DNA of 64,000 bases from Ectopseudomonas toyotomiensis (lineage in GTDB: Bacteria; Pseudomonadota; Gammaproteobacteria; Pseudomonadales; Pseudomonadaceae): the NCBI RefSeq assembly GCF_900115695.1, contig NZ_FOXK01000003.1:1-64000 (forward strand). Direction: 5' to 3'. Shown here piece after piece: positions 42,452 through 51,435 of the stretch. Numbering within the stretch: position 1 is the stretch's first letter; each line of letters begins with the position of its first letter. The position numbers and the translations under genes are program-made. A model generated the notes under the pieces. The model was not told where the DNA came from, searched no databases, and was given only the letters and a program-made list of their open reading frames with translations.

Positions 42452-43467
42452 GTCTGAATCTGCAGAGCGACGTGTCGCTCAAGGCCTTCAACAGCTTCGG
42501 TGTCGATGTGCATGCACGGCGTTTCGCCGAAGCCCACGATGATGACGATGTGCGCGAGGCGCTGAACCTGGCAAATCAGCAGGGCTTGCCGCTGCTGGTG
42601 ATCGGCGGTGGCAGCAACCTGCTGCTGACCCGCGATGTCGAGGCGCTGGTGCTGCGCATGGCCAGCCGTGGTATTCGTATCCTCGAGGACGACGGCGAGC
42701 AGGTGCTGGTGGAGGCCGAAGCTGGTGAGCCCTGGCATCCCTTCGTGCAATGGAGTCTGGCGCAGGGCCTCAATGGCCTGGAAAACCTCAGTCTGATTCC
42801 CGGCACCGTCGGCGCTGCGCCGATGCAGAACATCGGCGCCTATGGTGTGGAGATCAAGGATCTGTTCGCCGGCCTGACCGCTCTGGATCGGCACACCGGC
42901 GAGCTGCGCGACTTCGCGCTGGAAGAATGCGCCTTCGCCTACCGCGACAGTCTGTTCAAGCGCGAAGCCGGGCGCTGGTTGATCCTGCGCGTGCGCTTTC
43001 GTCTGAGCCGTCTGGCTTCGCTGCGTCTGGATTACGGTCCGGTGCGTCAGCGCCTGGCTGAGATGGGCATCGAGGCACCGACTGCAAGCGATGTCAGCCG
43101 GGCGATCTGCGCCATTCGCAGCGAAAAGCTGCCAGATCCCGCCGAGCTGGGTAACGCCGGCAGCTTCTTCAAGAATCCGGTGGTGCCATTCGAACTGGCC
43201 GAGCGTATTCGCGCCGAGCATGCCGATCTGGTCAGCTATCCGGCTGGAGCTGGCCTGGCCAAGCTGGCCGCCGGTTGGCTGATCGAGCGGGCAGGGTGGA
43301 AGGGCGCGCGTGAGGGCGATGCCGGCGTGCATCGTTTGCAGGCGCTGGTGCTGGTCAACTACGGCAACGCCACGGGTGCGCAGCTGCTGCGGCTGGCGCA
43401 GCGTATCCAGGCCGATATCCTGGCGCGTTTTGGCGTAACGCTGGAAATCGAACCCAACGTGCTTTGA
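42448..43467 (+). CDS. murB: UDP-N-acetylenolpyruvoylglucosamine reductase MurB
   Basis: A 339-residue FAD enzyme that completes UDP-MurNAc. It shows the FAD-binding G-G-G-S-N-L-L-L near 55 and the catalytic serine in N-A-G-S-F-F-K-N-P near 235; it belongs to the type I form of E. coli. The GTG start overlaps the phosphatase stop. It is the last gene of the operon starting at 38955; a bidirectional terminator follows about 70 bases on. Confidence 0.96.
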   Translation: MSLNLQSDVSLKAFNSFGVDVHARRFAEAHDDDDVREALNLANQQGLPLLVIGGGSNLLLTRDVEALVLRMASRGIRILEDDGEQVLVEAEAGEPWHPFVQWSLAQGLNGLENLSLIPGTVGAAPMQNIGAYGVEIKDLFAGLTALDRHTGELRDFALEECAFAYRDSLFKREAGRWLILRVRFRLSRLASLRLDYGPVRQRLAEMGIEAPTASDVSRAICAIRSEKLPDPAELGNAGSFFKNPVVPFELAERIRAEHADLVSYPAGAGLAKLAAGWLIERAGWKGAREGDAGVHRLQALVLVNYGNATGAQLLRLAQRIQADILARFGVTLEIEPNVL

Positions 43468-43494
43468 TCGGTGGGGCGGACGTGAACCGGTGAA

Positions 43495-43530
43495 TGCCGC
43501 TCCCGGATTGCATCCGGGCTACCAGTGACG
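43495..43530. repeat. REP-like palindrome
   Basis: CCCGGAT (43502-43508) and ATCCGGG (43512-43518) form a perfect stem around TGC, inside GCTCCCGGATTGCATCCGGG. It lies between murB and its terminator. The sequence is typical of short dispersed palindromes in Pseudomonas genomes; no other copy lies in this window. Confidence 0.5.
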
Positions 43531-43536
43531 GAAATG

Positions 43537-43567
43537 AAAAAGGGGATGCCTAGGCATCCCCTTTTTT
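43537..43567. terminator. Bidirectional terminator between murB and rne
   Basis: AAAAAGGGGATGCC and GGCATCCCCTTTTT form a 14-bp stem with the two-base loop TA. It ends both the murB operon and the minus-strand rne transcript. Confidence 0.95.
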
Positions 43568-43582
43568 GTTACCGCAGAAGGG

Positions 43583-46500
43583 TCAAGCCTGAGGCTTGAC
43601 CTCCTCCTTGTCGGCTTGAGTTTCTTCTTCCGGCTGCGCTTGCTCTACCGCTTCGCTCACGCTTTGCTCGCTGACGACAGAGGTGGCTTCGGCTTCAGCG
43701 ACCGGCTCGACTACAGGAGCTGTTTCGACTATAGCGGCTTCGGCTTCTGCCGGGGCGCTTGCTTCAGCGACCGGAGCGGCGTCGACTACTGGGGCAGCTT
43801 CTACAGCCGGGGCTGCAGCGGCGGCCTGTGCAGCTTCGCGCGCCAGGCGCTCAGCTTCACGCTGACGACGACGCACTTCGCGCGGGTCGTTCGGCGCACG
43901 GCCAGTGGCATTGGCTGGAATCGGTGCGGCAGCAGATGCTTGTTCGACCGGTGCCGGAGCAGGCTCCTGGGCGACTTCGACAGTCGGCTCAGCTTGAGCG
44001 ACCGGTTCGGCAACTGGCGCTTCAACGGCAGCAGGGGTTTCGACTGCGACCGGTTCTGCTTCAACTGCTTTCTCTGTGGCCGGAGCGGCTTCGACCACTT
44101 CACTCACAGCAGCCTCGGCTTGCGCCTCCACCGGTTGAGCAGCAGGGGCTTCTTCAACCTGAACAGAGGGTGCTTCGACGGCCGGAGCCTCGCTGACCGG
44201 AGCCTCGCTGGCAATGGCTTCGCTGCTATCGACGCTTTCTGCAACCACGGCGGCGGCAGTAGCCACGGCAACCGGGGTGACGGCCTGGGCGTCGTTACCG
44301 GCAGCTTCGCTGTTCTCGGCGCTCTCGATCAGGTTGCCATCGGCATCACGCTGACGTTCGCGACGATTGCTGCGACGACGCTGACCGCGGGAACGGCGAC
44401 GTGGACGCTCGCCATCGTTGCTGTCCTGCTCATCGTCCTGCATCTGCTCTTCGTTCGGCAGTGCTTCGTCCTGCAGGGCCTCGGTTTGCTCGGCACGCGG
44501 CTGACGCTCTTCACGCGGTTGACGCTGACGCTCCTGACGTTCACCGCGCGGCTGGCGCTCGGCACGCTCTTCGCGTTGCTCGTTACCAGCATCGGCATCG
44601 AGTGGTTCACGCAGTTCACGCACGCGCTCTTCACGCGGGGCGCGTTCTTCGCGCGGCTTGCGCTCACGGCGATTTTCCTGACCTTCGCGCGGCTCACGTG
44701 GGGCGCGTTCTTCACGCGGGGCACGCTCTTCGCGAGGTTGGCGTTCTTCACGCGGTTCACGGGCCTGACGCTCTTCACGCGGGGCGCGCTCTTCACGAGG
44801 TTTGCGCTCGTCATCGCGGCGACCGCCACGGTTACGGCTCTGCTGACGACCGTTGCGGCGCTCTTCGCGCGGCGGACGCTCGTTGTTCTTCTTCTCGACT
44901 ACTGCAGGTTTGGCTTCTTCTTCCTTGCCGGCGAACAGGCTGACCAGAGACTTCACCAGGCCCTTGAACAGGCTCGGTTCAGGCGCTTTGGTCGGAGCCA
45001 GCGGTGCTTGAGGCTCGGCAGCGACCGGGGCGCTGCTGCGCGGTGCGGCCTTGATCGCGGCTTCCTGGCGAACCAGGGTGCGCGTGGCGGCGGCCGGCTG
45101 GGCAGCGGTTTCTTCGGTTTCTGCGGTGGCGGCGATTTCGTAGCTGGTCTGGCCGCTCAGGGCTTCCGGGCTGTCGTCACGCAGGCGCTGCACTTCGAAA
45201 TGCGGGGTTTCCAGGTGATCATTCGGCAGGATCACGATACGCGCACGGGTGCGCAGTTCGATCTTGGTGATCGAGTTGCGCTTCTCGTTGAGCAGGAAGG
45301 CGGCGACCGGGATCGGTACCTGAGCGCGGACTTCGGCGGTGCGATCCTTCAGCGCTTCTTCTTCGATCAGGCGCAGGATGGCCAGCGACAGGGATTCGAC
45401 GTCACGGATGATGCCTTGACCGTTGCAGCGCGGGCAGACGATGCCGCTGGTCTCGCCGAGGGACGGACGCAGGCGCTGACGGGACATTTCCAGCAGGCCG
45501 AAGCGCGAGATGCGGCCGACCTGAACGCGGGCGCGGTCGGCTTCCAGGGCTTCACGCACCTTCTCTTCGACGGCGCGCTGGTTCTTGGCCGGGGTCATGT
45601 CGATGAAGTCGATGACGATCAGGCCGCCGATATCACGCAGGCGCAGTTGGCGGGCGATTTCTTCGGCCGCTTCCAGGTTGGTCTGCAGCGCGGTTTCCTC
45701 GATGTCGCTGCCCTTGGTGGCGCGCGCCGAGTTGATGTCGATGGAAACCAGGGCCTCGGTCGGGTCGATGACGATGGAACCACCGGACGGCAGTTTCACT
45801 TCACGCTGGAAGGCGGTTTCGATCTGGCTTTCGATCTGGAAGCGGTTGAACAGCGGCACGCTGTCTTCGTACAGCTTGATCTTGCTGGCGTACTGCGGCA
45901 TCACCTGCTGGATGAAACTCAGGGCTTCTTCCTGGGCTTCGACGCTATCGACCAGCACTTCGCCGATGTCCTGGCGCAGGTAGTCGCGGATGGCGCGGAT
46001 GATGACGTTGGATTCCTGATAGATCAGGAACGGGGCAGGGCGGCTGGTGGAGGCTTCCTTGATGGCGCTCCACAGTTGCAGCAGGTAGTCGAGGTCCCAC
46101 TGCATTTCTTCGCTGGAGCGGCCGAGGCCGGCAGTGCGCACGATCAGGCCCATGTCGGCCGGAGCGTTAAGGCCATTCAGCGCTTCACGCAATTCGTTGC
46201 GCTCTTCGCCTTCGATACGGCGGCTGATGCCACCAGCACGTGGGTTGTTCGGCATCAGCACCAGGTAACGACCGGCCAGGCTGATGAAGGTGGTCAGGGC
46301 TGCGCCCTTGTTGCCGCGTTCTTCTTTCTCGACCTGGACGATGACTTCCTGGCCTTCCTTGAGCACGTCCTTGATGTTGACGCGGCCGCCTTCAGGGGCC
46401 TTGGAGAAGTATTCGCGGGAGATTTCTTTGAGGGGGAGGAAGCCGTGGCGTTCGGAGCCGAAGTCGACGAAGGCGGCTTCGAGGCTGGGTTCAACGCGGG

Positions 46501-46639
46501 TGATACGGCCTTTGTAGATGTTGGCCTTTTTTTGTTCGCGGGCGCCGGACTCGATGTCCAGGTCGTAGAGTTTTTGGCCATCTACCAGGGCAACACGCAA
46601 CTCTTCAGGCTGAGTCGCGTTAATTAGCATTCTTTTCAT
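43583..46639 (-). CDS. rne: Ribonuclease E
   Basis: A 1018-residue endoribonuclease and degradosome scaffold. The start [10 protein letters not shown] is at 46639. The S1 domain covers about 36-120; catalytic aspartates are Asp301 (S-I-D-I-N) and Asp344 (I-V-I-D-F-I-D), and the zinc link is C-P-R-C (402-405). After about 530 the protein is disordered: an arginine/glutamate block with ten REER repeats, then an A/P/V/E-rich linker, and an [10 protein letters not shown] motif. In P. aeruginosa REER and NDPR motifs have been described as short interaction segments for degradosome partners. The long leader upstream may mediate autoregulation. Confidence 0.97.
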   Translation of the reverse strand: MKRMLINATQPEELRVALVDGQKLYDLDIESGAREQKKANIYKGRITRVEPSLEAAFVDFGSERHGFLPLKEISREYFSKAPEGGRVNIKDVLKEGQEVIVQVEKEERGNKGAALTTFISLAGRYLVLMPNNPRAGGISRRIEGEERNELREALNGLNAPADMGLIVRTAGLGRSSEEMQWDLDYLLQLWSAIKEASTSRPAPFLIYQESNVIIRAIRDYLRQDIGEVLVDSVEAQEEALSFIQQVMPQYASKIKLYEDSVPLFNRFQIESQIETAFQREVKLPSGGSIVIDPTEALVSIDINSARATKGSDIEETALQTNLEAAEEIARQLRLRDIGGLIVIDFIDMTPAKNQRAVEEKVREALEADRARVQVGRISRFGLLEMSRQRLRPSLGETSGIVCPRCNGQGIIRDVESLSLAILRLIEEEALKDRTAEVRAQVPIPVAAFLLNEKRNSITKIELRTRARIVILPNDHLETPHFEVQRLRDDSPEALSGQTSYEIAATAETEETAAQPAAATRTLVRQEAAIKAAPRSSAPVAAEPQAPLAPTKAPEPSLFKGLVKSLVSLFAGKEEEAKPAVVEKKNNERPPREERRNGRQQSRNRGGRRDDERKPREERAPREERQAREPREERQPREERAPREERAPREPREGQENRRERKPREERAPREERVRELREPLDADAGNEQREERAERQPRGERQERQRQPREERQPRAEQTEALQDEALPNEEQMQDDEQDSNDGERPRRRSRGQRRRSNRRERQRDADGNLIESAENSEAAGNDAQAVTPVAVATAAAVVAESVDSSEAIASEAPVSEAPAVEAPSVQVEEAPAAQPVEAQAEAAVSEVVEAAPATEKAVEAEPVAVETPAAVEAPVAEPVAQAEPTVEVAQEPAPAPVEQASAAAPIPANATGRAPNDPREVRRRQREAERLAREAAQAAAAAPAVEAAPVVDAAPVAEASAPAEAEAAIVETAPVVEPVAEAEATSVVSEQSVSEAVEQAQPEEETQADKEEVKPQA

Positions 46640-47218
46640 GTGGTACCAATGGGTTCCGGGGCTAGCGGAAGCCACGTTAGGCACACACGACTCTCAGGGT
46701 CGGTGTCAGGCGCGTCAGAAACGGTCGTAAATCGTTCCACTGTCTAGCGACGGTCAGCCATTATCAGGCCGCGGTCGCGACGGACGTCTCCTGCTTGCTG
46801 TGGTGACAGAAAGCACTCAGTCAGGAAGAGGAATCAACTGGCGGTAGCGGACGAGATGAGGCGTCTTTGATCAAGCGATATGCTACGCAGTCCGACAGTT
46901 GTACATCTCCACCCTACACGTATCGCTGAAAATCGGGTGCCGCGCGCGGATTCCGCAGCGGTTGTCAGTTACCGCGACCGCCCGGTGGGCGAATCGCGCA
47001 TCATACTCAAGGCTTTATTTCCGAAGTCTTCGTGGCCTTTTGCGGCCTTTCTAACCTGAAGAATCCGTCGGACGGCCTCACGTCCAAATACGTTTGCGCG
47101 GGCAGGGGATGGCAAGTTTGGCATTCATCCGCAAGCCAGGCCGCTTTTGGCGGCGTTCGCGACTATAGCAGCAATGATTAAGTGCTTCAATTCCATAAAA
47201 AATTGTTATGATTGCGCG
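46640..47218. other. Long intergenic region between divergent rne and rluC
   Basis: This 579-base region holds no convincing gene. On the minus strand a TATGAT (47000-47005) could be the rne -10, but no good -35 fits; a start there would give a leader of about 355 bases, close to the long autoregulatory leader of E. coli rne. The right end holds the rluC promoter (listed separately). Several GC-rich stretches (for example around 46930-46990) could fold. The regulatory role is inference. Confidence 0.5.
47204..47212 (+). promoter_or_regulatory. Extended -10 promoter immediately before rluC
   Basis: TGT-TATGAT at 47204-47212 matches the extended -10 form TGnTATAAT. Only six bases separate it from the rluC ATG at 47219, so transcription would start at or next to the start codon. 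No Shine-Dalgarno sequence lies between. No good -35 is visible, which extended -10 promoters tolerate. Confidence 0.55.
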
Positions 47219-48172
47219 ATGACTACTCCTGCCTCTCCAACCTCCGGCGTTCAGCTGATCGAGGTTGCACCGGAACTCGCCGGCCAACGCATCGACAACT
47301 TCCTCAGGACACAGCTCAAGGGCGTGCCCAAGACCCTGATTTACCGCATTCTGCGCAAGGGCGAAGTGCGGGTTAACAAGGGGCGGATCAAGCCCGAGTA
47401 CAAGCTCCAGGCTGGTGACGTGGTGCGCGTGCCGCCGCTGCGCTTGGCCGAGCGCGATGAGCCCGAGCCGCTGGCGCAGGGGCTGCTGCAGCGCCTAGAA
47501 GCCGCCATCGTTTATGAGGACAAGGCGCTGATCGTGCTGAACAAGCCGGCCGGTATCGCCGTGCATGGTGGCAGCGGCTTGAATTACGGCGTGATCGAGG
47601 CGTTTCGCCAGTTGCGTCCCGATGCCAAGGATCTGGAGCTGGTGCACCGCCTCGATCGTGATACGTCCGGCCTGCTGATGATCGCCAAGAAGCGCAGCAT
47701 GCTGCGCCATCTGCATGAGGCATTGCGCGGCGATGGCGTGGACAAGCGCTACATGGCGCTGGTGCGCGGCCACTGGGCGACCGCCAAGAAGCAGATCGCC
47801 GCGCCGCTGCTGAAAAGCAACCTGCGCTCCGGCGAGCGTATGGTCGAGGTGAATCCCGAGGGCAAGGAGGCGCTCACGGTATTTCGCGTGCTGCGCCGTT
47901 TCGGTGAGTTCGCCACGCTGGTCGAAGCCAGGCCGATCACTGGTCGTACCCATCAGATTCGTGTGCACGCCCAATACGCGGGTCATGGTATCGCTGGTGA
48001 CAGCAAATACGGCGACGACGACTTCTCCCGCGAGATTCGCGAGCTGGGCGGCAAGCGGCTGTTCCTGCATGCCTACGAGTTGCACGTGCCGCTGCCCGAT
48101 GGCGGCGTGCTGAAGCTCGAGGCGCCGGTGGATGAGATGTGGGCGAAGACCCTGGAGCGTCTGAGTGCCTGA
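47219..48172 (+). CDS. rluC: 23S rRNA pseudouridine synthase RluC
   Basis: A 317-residue RluA-family synthase that modifies 23S rRNA (U955, U2504 and U2580 in E. coli). An S4-like RNA-binding segment (about 20-80) precedes the catalytic domain; the active-site motif is [11 protein letters not shown] (Asp near 146), and R-T-H-Q-I-R-V-H lies further on. The start at 47219 (M-T-T-P-A-S-P) fits family length; the frame runs 24 codons further upstream. It is divergent from rne, as in many gamma-proteobacteria. Confidence 0.95.
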   Translation: MTTPASPTSGVQLIEVAPELAGQRIDNFLRTQLKGVPKTLIYRILRKGEVRVNKGRIKPEYKLQAGDVVRVPPLRLAERDEPEPLAQGLLQRLEAAIVYEDKALIVLNKPAGIAVHGGSGLNYGVIEAFRQLRPDAKDLELVHRLDRDTSGLLMIAKKRSMLRHLHEALRGDGVDKRYMALVRGHWATAKKQIAAPLLKSNLRSGERMVEVNPEGKEALTVFRVLRRFGEFATLVEARPITGRTHQIRVHAQYAGHGIAGDSKYGDDDFSREIRELGGKRLFLHAYELHVPLPDGGVLKLEAPVDEMWAKTLERLSA

Positions 48173-48860
48173 TTATCAGCTACTGATTTTCGATTGGGAC
48201 GGCACGCTGGTGGATTCCATCGGCCGTATCGTCGAGGCCATGCACCGTGCTGCCGATGTGGCGTGCGTTCCGCGCTGCACCGATGTCGCGGTGCGCGGGA
48301 TCATTGGTCTGGAGCTGGGTGTGGCGATTCGCACGCTTTACCCGGAACTCGATGAGCCGCTGCGAATCGAAACCATCCGGCGTGCCTACAGCGAGCAGTA
48401 TCTGGCGCTGGAAACCGAGCCGTCGCCACTGTTCGGGGGGGTGCGCGAGTCGCTCGAGGTCTTTCGTGATCAGGGTTATCGTCTTGCCGTGGCCACCGGC
48501 AAGGGGCGAAATGGGTTGCATCGGGTGCTGGCTGACAAGGGTTGGCTGGATTACTTCGATATCACCCGTTGCGCCGACGAGACGGCAAGCAAGCCCGATC
48601 CGCTGATGCTGCATGAGATTCTTGCGCATTGCCGGGTGCAGCCCGAGCGCGCGCTGATGGTGGGGGATTCGACCTTCGATCTGCTGATGGCGCGCAATGC
48701 CGGGATGGATGCCGTGGCGGTAGGTTTCGGTGCGCAGCCGTTGTCGGTGCTGCGCGAGTGCTCGCCGCGTTTGGCGATCAATGAATTCAATGAGCTGCGT
48801 GCATGGCTGGAAGGCCGTCATGCGCAGCGTCCTGCAGAGGTGAGTGAGCATGTCGGATGA
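48165..48860 (+). CDS. HAD-family phosphatase (Gph/PGP-like)
   Basis: A 231-residue haloacid dehalogenase-type hydrolase. Motif I is [12 protein letters not shown] at the start, motif III the K-P-D-P segment near 145, and motif IV G-D-S-T-F-D near 165. The nearest named relative is phosphoglycolate phosphatase, but the substrate cannot be told from sequence. Its GTG start overlaps the rluC end by 8 bases, and sppA starts inside its 3' end. Confidence 0.88.
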   Translation: MPDYQLLIFDWDGTLVDSIGRIVEAMHRAADVACVPRCTDVAVRGIIGLELGVAIRTLYPELDEPLRIETIRRAYSEQYLALETEPSPLFGGVRESLEVFRDQGYRLAVATGKGRNGLHRVLADKGWLDYFDITRCADETASKPDPLMLHEILAHCRVQPERALMVGDSTFDLLMARNAGMDAVAVGFGAQPLSVLRECSPRLAINEFNELRAWLEGRHAQRPAEVSEHVG

Positions 48861-49827
48861 GTGGAAGTCATCGTCTTCGTCGGGCGAGGATGCCAAAAGC
48901 TGGAAGTTGCTGGAAAAGGCACTGCTTTCCAGTGTTCAGGAGCAGCGTCGCTCGCGTCGCTGGGGCATCTTTTTCAAGCTGCTGACCTTTATCTATCTGT
49001 TCGGTGCGCTGGCGCTGGTGCTGCCGGTGCTCGACCTGAAAAAAGCCTCAACCACTGAGGCGCATACCGCGCTGATCGAAATTCGCGGCATGATCGCTGA
49101 CCGTGAAGAGGCCAGTGCCGACAAGGTGGTGGGCAGTCTGCGTGCTGCCTTCGAAGACACCAATACCAAAGGTGTGATCCTGCGCATCAATAGCCCGGGC
49201 GGCAGTCCGGTGCAGTCTGGCTACATCTATGACGAGATCCGTCGTTTGCGCGGCGAATATCCGCAGACCAAGGTCTATGCGGTGATCAGTGATCTGGGTG
49301 CCTCCGGTGCCTACTACATCGCCAGTGCGGCTGATGAGATCTATGCCGACAAAGCCAGCTTGGTCGGCTCCATCGGTGTCACGGCAGCCAGTTTCGGCTT
49401 CGTCGAAACCATGGAGAAGCTTGGTGTGGAGCGCCGGGTTTATACCTCGGGCGAGCACAAGGCATTTCTCGATCCGTTCCAGCCACAGAAAGAAGAGGAA
49501 ACCCGCTTCTGGAAAGGGGTGCTGGACACCACGCATCGCCAGTTCATCGAAAGCGTGAAGAAGGGGCGTGGTGAGCGTCTCAAGGCGGACGAGCATCCCG
49601 AACTGTTCTCGGGCTTGGTCTGGTCGGGTGAGCAGGCGCTGCAGTTGGGTTTGGTCGATGCGCTGGGTAGTGCCAGTTATGTGGCGCGCGAGGTGATTGG
49701 TCAGAAAGAGATGGTCGACTTCACTCAGCGTGATACGCCATTTGATCGCTTCGCCAAGCGACTGGGTACCAGTGTGGCGGATCGCATCGCGTTGTGGATG
49801 GGCTTCCAGGGGCCGACGCTGCGCTGA
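48850..49827 (+). CDS. sppA: Signal peptide peptidase SppA, short (S49) type
   Basis: A 325-residue membrane protease of the short SppA type. ATG 48850 is preferred over the in-frame GTG at 48844 because GAGGTGA lies about 9 bases before it. One membrane helix (about 45-65) follows a basic, serine-rich N-terminus. Catalytic features: N-S-P-G-G-S (oxyanion region), G-A-S-G-A-Y-Y-I-A (serine near 155), and the dyad lysine in D-K-A-S-L-V-G-S-I-G-V. It degrades leftover signal peptides in the inner membrane. A terminator follows closely. Confidence 0.9.
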   Translation: MSDEWKSSSSSGEDAKSWKLLEKALLSSVQEQRRSRRWGIFFKLLTFIYLFGALALVLPVLDLKKASTTEAHTALIEIRGMIADREEASADKVVGSLRAAFEDTNTKGVILRINSPGGSPVQSGYIYDEIRRLRGEYPQTKVYAVISDLGASGAYYIASAADEIYADKASLVGSIGVTAASFGFVETMEKLGVERRVYTSGEHKAFLDPFQPQKEEETRFWKGVLDTTHRQFIESVKKGRGERLKADEHPELFSGLVWSGEQALQLGLVDALGSASYVAREVIGQKEMVDFTQRDTPFDRFAKRLGTSVADRIALWMGFQGPTLR

Positions 49828-49840
49828 CAGGTAAAGGGAG

Positions 49841-49866
49841 GGCCCGCTGAGCGGGCCTTCTTCATT
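49841..49866 (+). terminator. Terminator after sppA
   Basis: GGCCCGC (49841-49847) pairs with GCGGGCC (49851-49857), followed by TTCTTCATT. It lies 14 bases after the sppA stop and directly before repeat copy 3. Confidence 0.8.
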
Positions 49867-49874
49867 GAGGGCTC

Positions 49875-50017
49875 AGAGAGTGTTTACAAGATAGGCGAAC
49901 GAAGGCAAGACAAGGCGAAAATGATCGAGAAAGCGGAGTTTACGTGCTGTAAATGAGCATTTCGAGATCGTTTTCAACGCAGTATTGCCAAGTGCAGCCA
50001 TTTTGTAGACGCCCTCT
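49875..50017 (-). repeat. MITE-like repeat, copy 3 (complete, both ends)
   Basis: This is the most complete copy, 143 bp, read on the minus strand: it begins AGAGGGCGTCTACAA (at 50017), ends TTGTAAACACTCTCT (at 49875) and has the internal hairpin between. The two ends are inverted repeats, AGAGGGCGTCTACAA against AGAGAGTGTTTACAA. Its left end supplies the final base of the maf stop codon. Confidence 0.8.
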
Positions 50018-50598
50018 CAAGGAATCTCGACGCCTTCGTTCAGTAGCATGTCCACCAGGCGAATCAGCGGCAGGCCGATCAGGCTGGTGGCGTCCTCTCC
50101 TTCGGTGCTGCGAAACAGGCTGATGCCCAGGCCTTCCGATTTGAAGCTGCCGGCGCAGTCGAACGGCTGTTCGCGCTGCAGGTAGCGCAGGATTTGCTCA
50201 TCGCTGAGTTGGCGAAAGTGCACGGTGAAGGGCACGCATTCGACCTGGCATTTGCCGGTGTTCGAGTTGAGGAGTGCCAGGCCGGTGAGGAAGGTGACGC
50301 TGCTGCCGCTGGCGGCGCGCAGCTGTTGCTGGGCTCTCGGCAGGTTGTGGGGCTTGCCGAGTATTTGTCCATCGCCGAGTACGGCGACCTGGTCCGAGCC
50401 GATGATCAGGTGGTCAGGATGGCTGGCGGCGAGGGCGTGGGCCTTTTCTTCGGCCAGGCGCTTGACCAGGTCGATGGCTGCTTCACTCTCGCGGCGGCTT
50501 TCATCGATGCTCGGTGACTGCCAGGTAAAGGCCAGTTGCAGGCGTTCGAGCAGCTCGCGGCGATAGGGTGAGCTGGAGGCGAGCAGCAGCGCGGGCAT
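50017..50598 (-). CDS. Maf-family nucleotide pyrophosphatase (YceF-like)
   Basis: A 193-residue Maf/Ham1-like protein that hydrolyses non-canonical or modified nucleotides; the YceF subgroup prefers 7-methyl-GTP. It opens L-L-L-A-S-S-S-P-Y-R-R-E-L-L, the family signature, and has I-I-G-S-D-Q-V-A near residue 67 and the K-S-E-G-L-G segment near 154. It starts at 50598. Its TGA stop shares one base with repeat copy 3. It is divergent from yceD. Confidence 0.88.
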   Translation of the reverse strand: MPALLLASSSPYRRELLERLQLAFTWQSPSIDESRRESEAAIDLVKRLAEEKAHALAASHPDHLIIGSDQVAVLGDGQILGKPHNLPRAQQQLRAASGSSVTFLTGLALLNSNTGKCQVECVPFTVHFRQLSDEQILRYLQREQPFDCAGSFKSEGLGISLFRSTEGEDATSLIGLPLIRLVDMLLNEGVEIP

Positions 50599-50670
50599 GT
50601 TCTCTTCCTTTATATAGATGAGCGAGGAATTCTACTGATCGACACCATTCGAAGACAGGCCGAATTTCCT

Positions 50671-50699
50671 TTGACATGGGCAGGGTGCATCCCTAGAAT
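50671..50699 (+). promoter_or_regulatory. Strong sigma-70 promoter of the yceD-rpmF operon
   Basis: TTGACA (50671-50676) and TAGAAT (50694-50699) are separated by exactly 17 bases. The yceD ATG lies at 50709, so the predicted start of transcription (about 50705-50707) leaves a leader of only 2-4 bases, with no room for a ribosome site. Confidence 0.85.
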
Positions 50700-50708
50700 G
50701 CTGCGCCT

Positions 50709-51236
50709 ATGTTGAATGGGCCGATTCCACCTCACGTTGATCCGCGCAAGCTAGCCGACCGCGAAGCTACCCTCGAAGGGCAGCTCGAACTGGCCAGCCT
50801 GCCGCGTCTCTGCGACCCGCTTGCCGATACGGCGGGTGTGGTGCAGGCGAAGTTTCATTTCGCCCGTGACGAGCAGAAAACCGTGGTTATCCGCAGTGAG
50901 CTCGAGGTTGAGGTCAAAATGGTCTGCCAGCGTTGTCTGGAGCTGGTCGCGCTACCCATCCGCAGCGAATGTGAATACGCCGTGGTTCGGGTTGGAGCGA
51001 ACACTCAGTCCTTGCCGAAGGGCTACGACGTGCTGGAAGTGGGCGAAGAGCCGCTGGAGCTGCTTGGTCTGGTCGAGGAAGAGTTGCTTCTCGCCTTGCC
51101 CATCGTTCCTGCTCATGCCCCAGGTGATTGCCAGCAGCCGGGCGGTCTCGATGAGCCCGAGCCGGGCGAGGACGAGGTATCGCGGTCCAACCCGTTCAGT
51201 GTATTGGCGCAGTTAAAGCGTGACCCAAACGTTTAG
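50709..51236 (+). CDS. yceD: DUF177 protein YceD, 23S rRNA accumulation factor
   Basis: A 175-residue DUF177 protein. The start M-L-N-G-P-I-P-P-H-V-D-P-R-K-L-A is conserved in Pseudomonas. The central C-Q-R-C-L-E segment near residue 76 is the family hallmark. It is read with rpmF (14 bases downstream) as in E. coli. Its function is tied to 23S rRNA accumulation in plants and bacteria; the mechanism is unclear. Confidence 0.9.
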   Translation: MLNGPIPPHVDPRKLADREATLEGQLELASLPRLCDPLADTAGVVQAKFHFARDEQKTVVIRSELEVEVKMVCQRCLELVALPIRSECEYAVVRVGANTQSLPKGYDVLEVGEEPLELLGLVEEELLLALPIVPAHAPGDCQQPGGLDEPEPGEDEVSRSNPFSVLAQLKRDPNV

Positions 51237-51249
51237 GAGTTAATGAGTT

Positions 51250-51432
51250 ATGGCTGTTCAGCAGAACAAAAAATCCCGTTCCGCCCGCGACATGCGTCGT
51301 TCGCACGACGCCCTCGAGGCCAGCACCCTGTCCGTAGAGAAGAGCACCGGTGAAGTTCACCTGCGCCACCACGTTTCTCCGGAAGGCGTGTACCGCGGTC
51401 GCAAAGTGATCGACAAGGGCGCTGACGAGTAA
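51250..51432 (+). CDS. rpmF: 50S ribosomal protein L32
   Basis: A 60-residue basic ribosomal protein. It opens [20 protein letters not shown]; the first part is characteristic of bacterial L32. It lacks the C-x2-C pairs seen in zinc-binding L32, which is normal for this group. AGGAGTTAATGAGTT precedes the start. plsX begins 3 bases after its stop. Confidence 0.96.
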   Translation: MAVQQNKKSRSARDMRRSHDALEASTLSVEKSTGEVHLRHHVSPEGVYRGRKVIDKGADE

Positions 51433-51435
51433 TCC

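Noticed and set aside
44470..44890. Regular spaced repeats suggesting a CRISPR array
   Set aside because: The period is that of the REER codons in rne, units are about 12-15 bases without spacers, and the reading frame is intact.
43616..46627. A 1003-codon open frame antisense to rne
   Set aside because: It arises because REER and AP/VE repeats in RNase E lack stops in the opposite frame; low-complexity F, L, G content and no recognisable protein.
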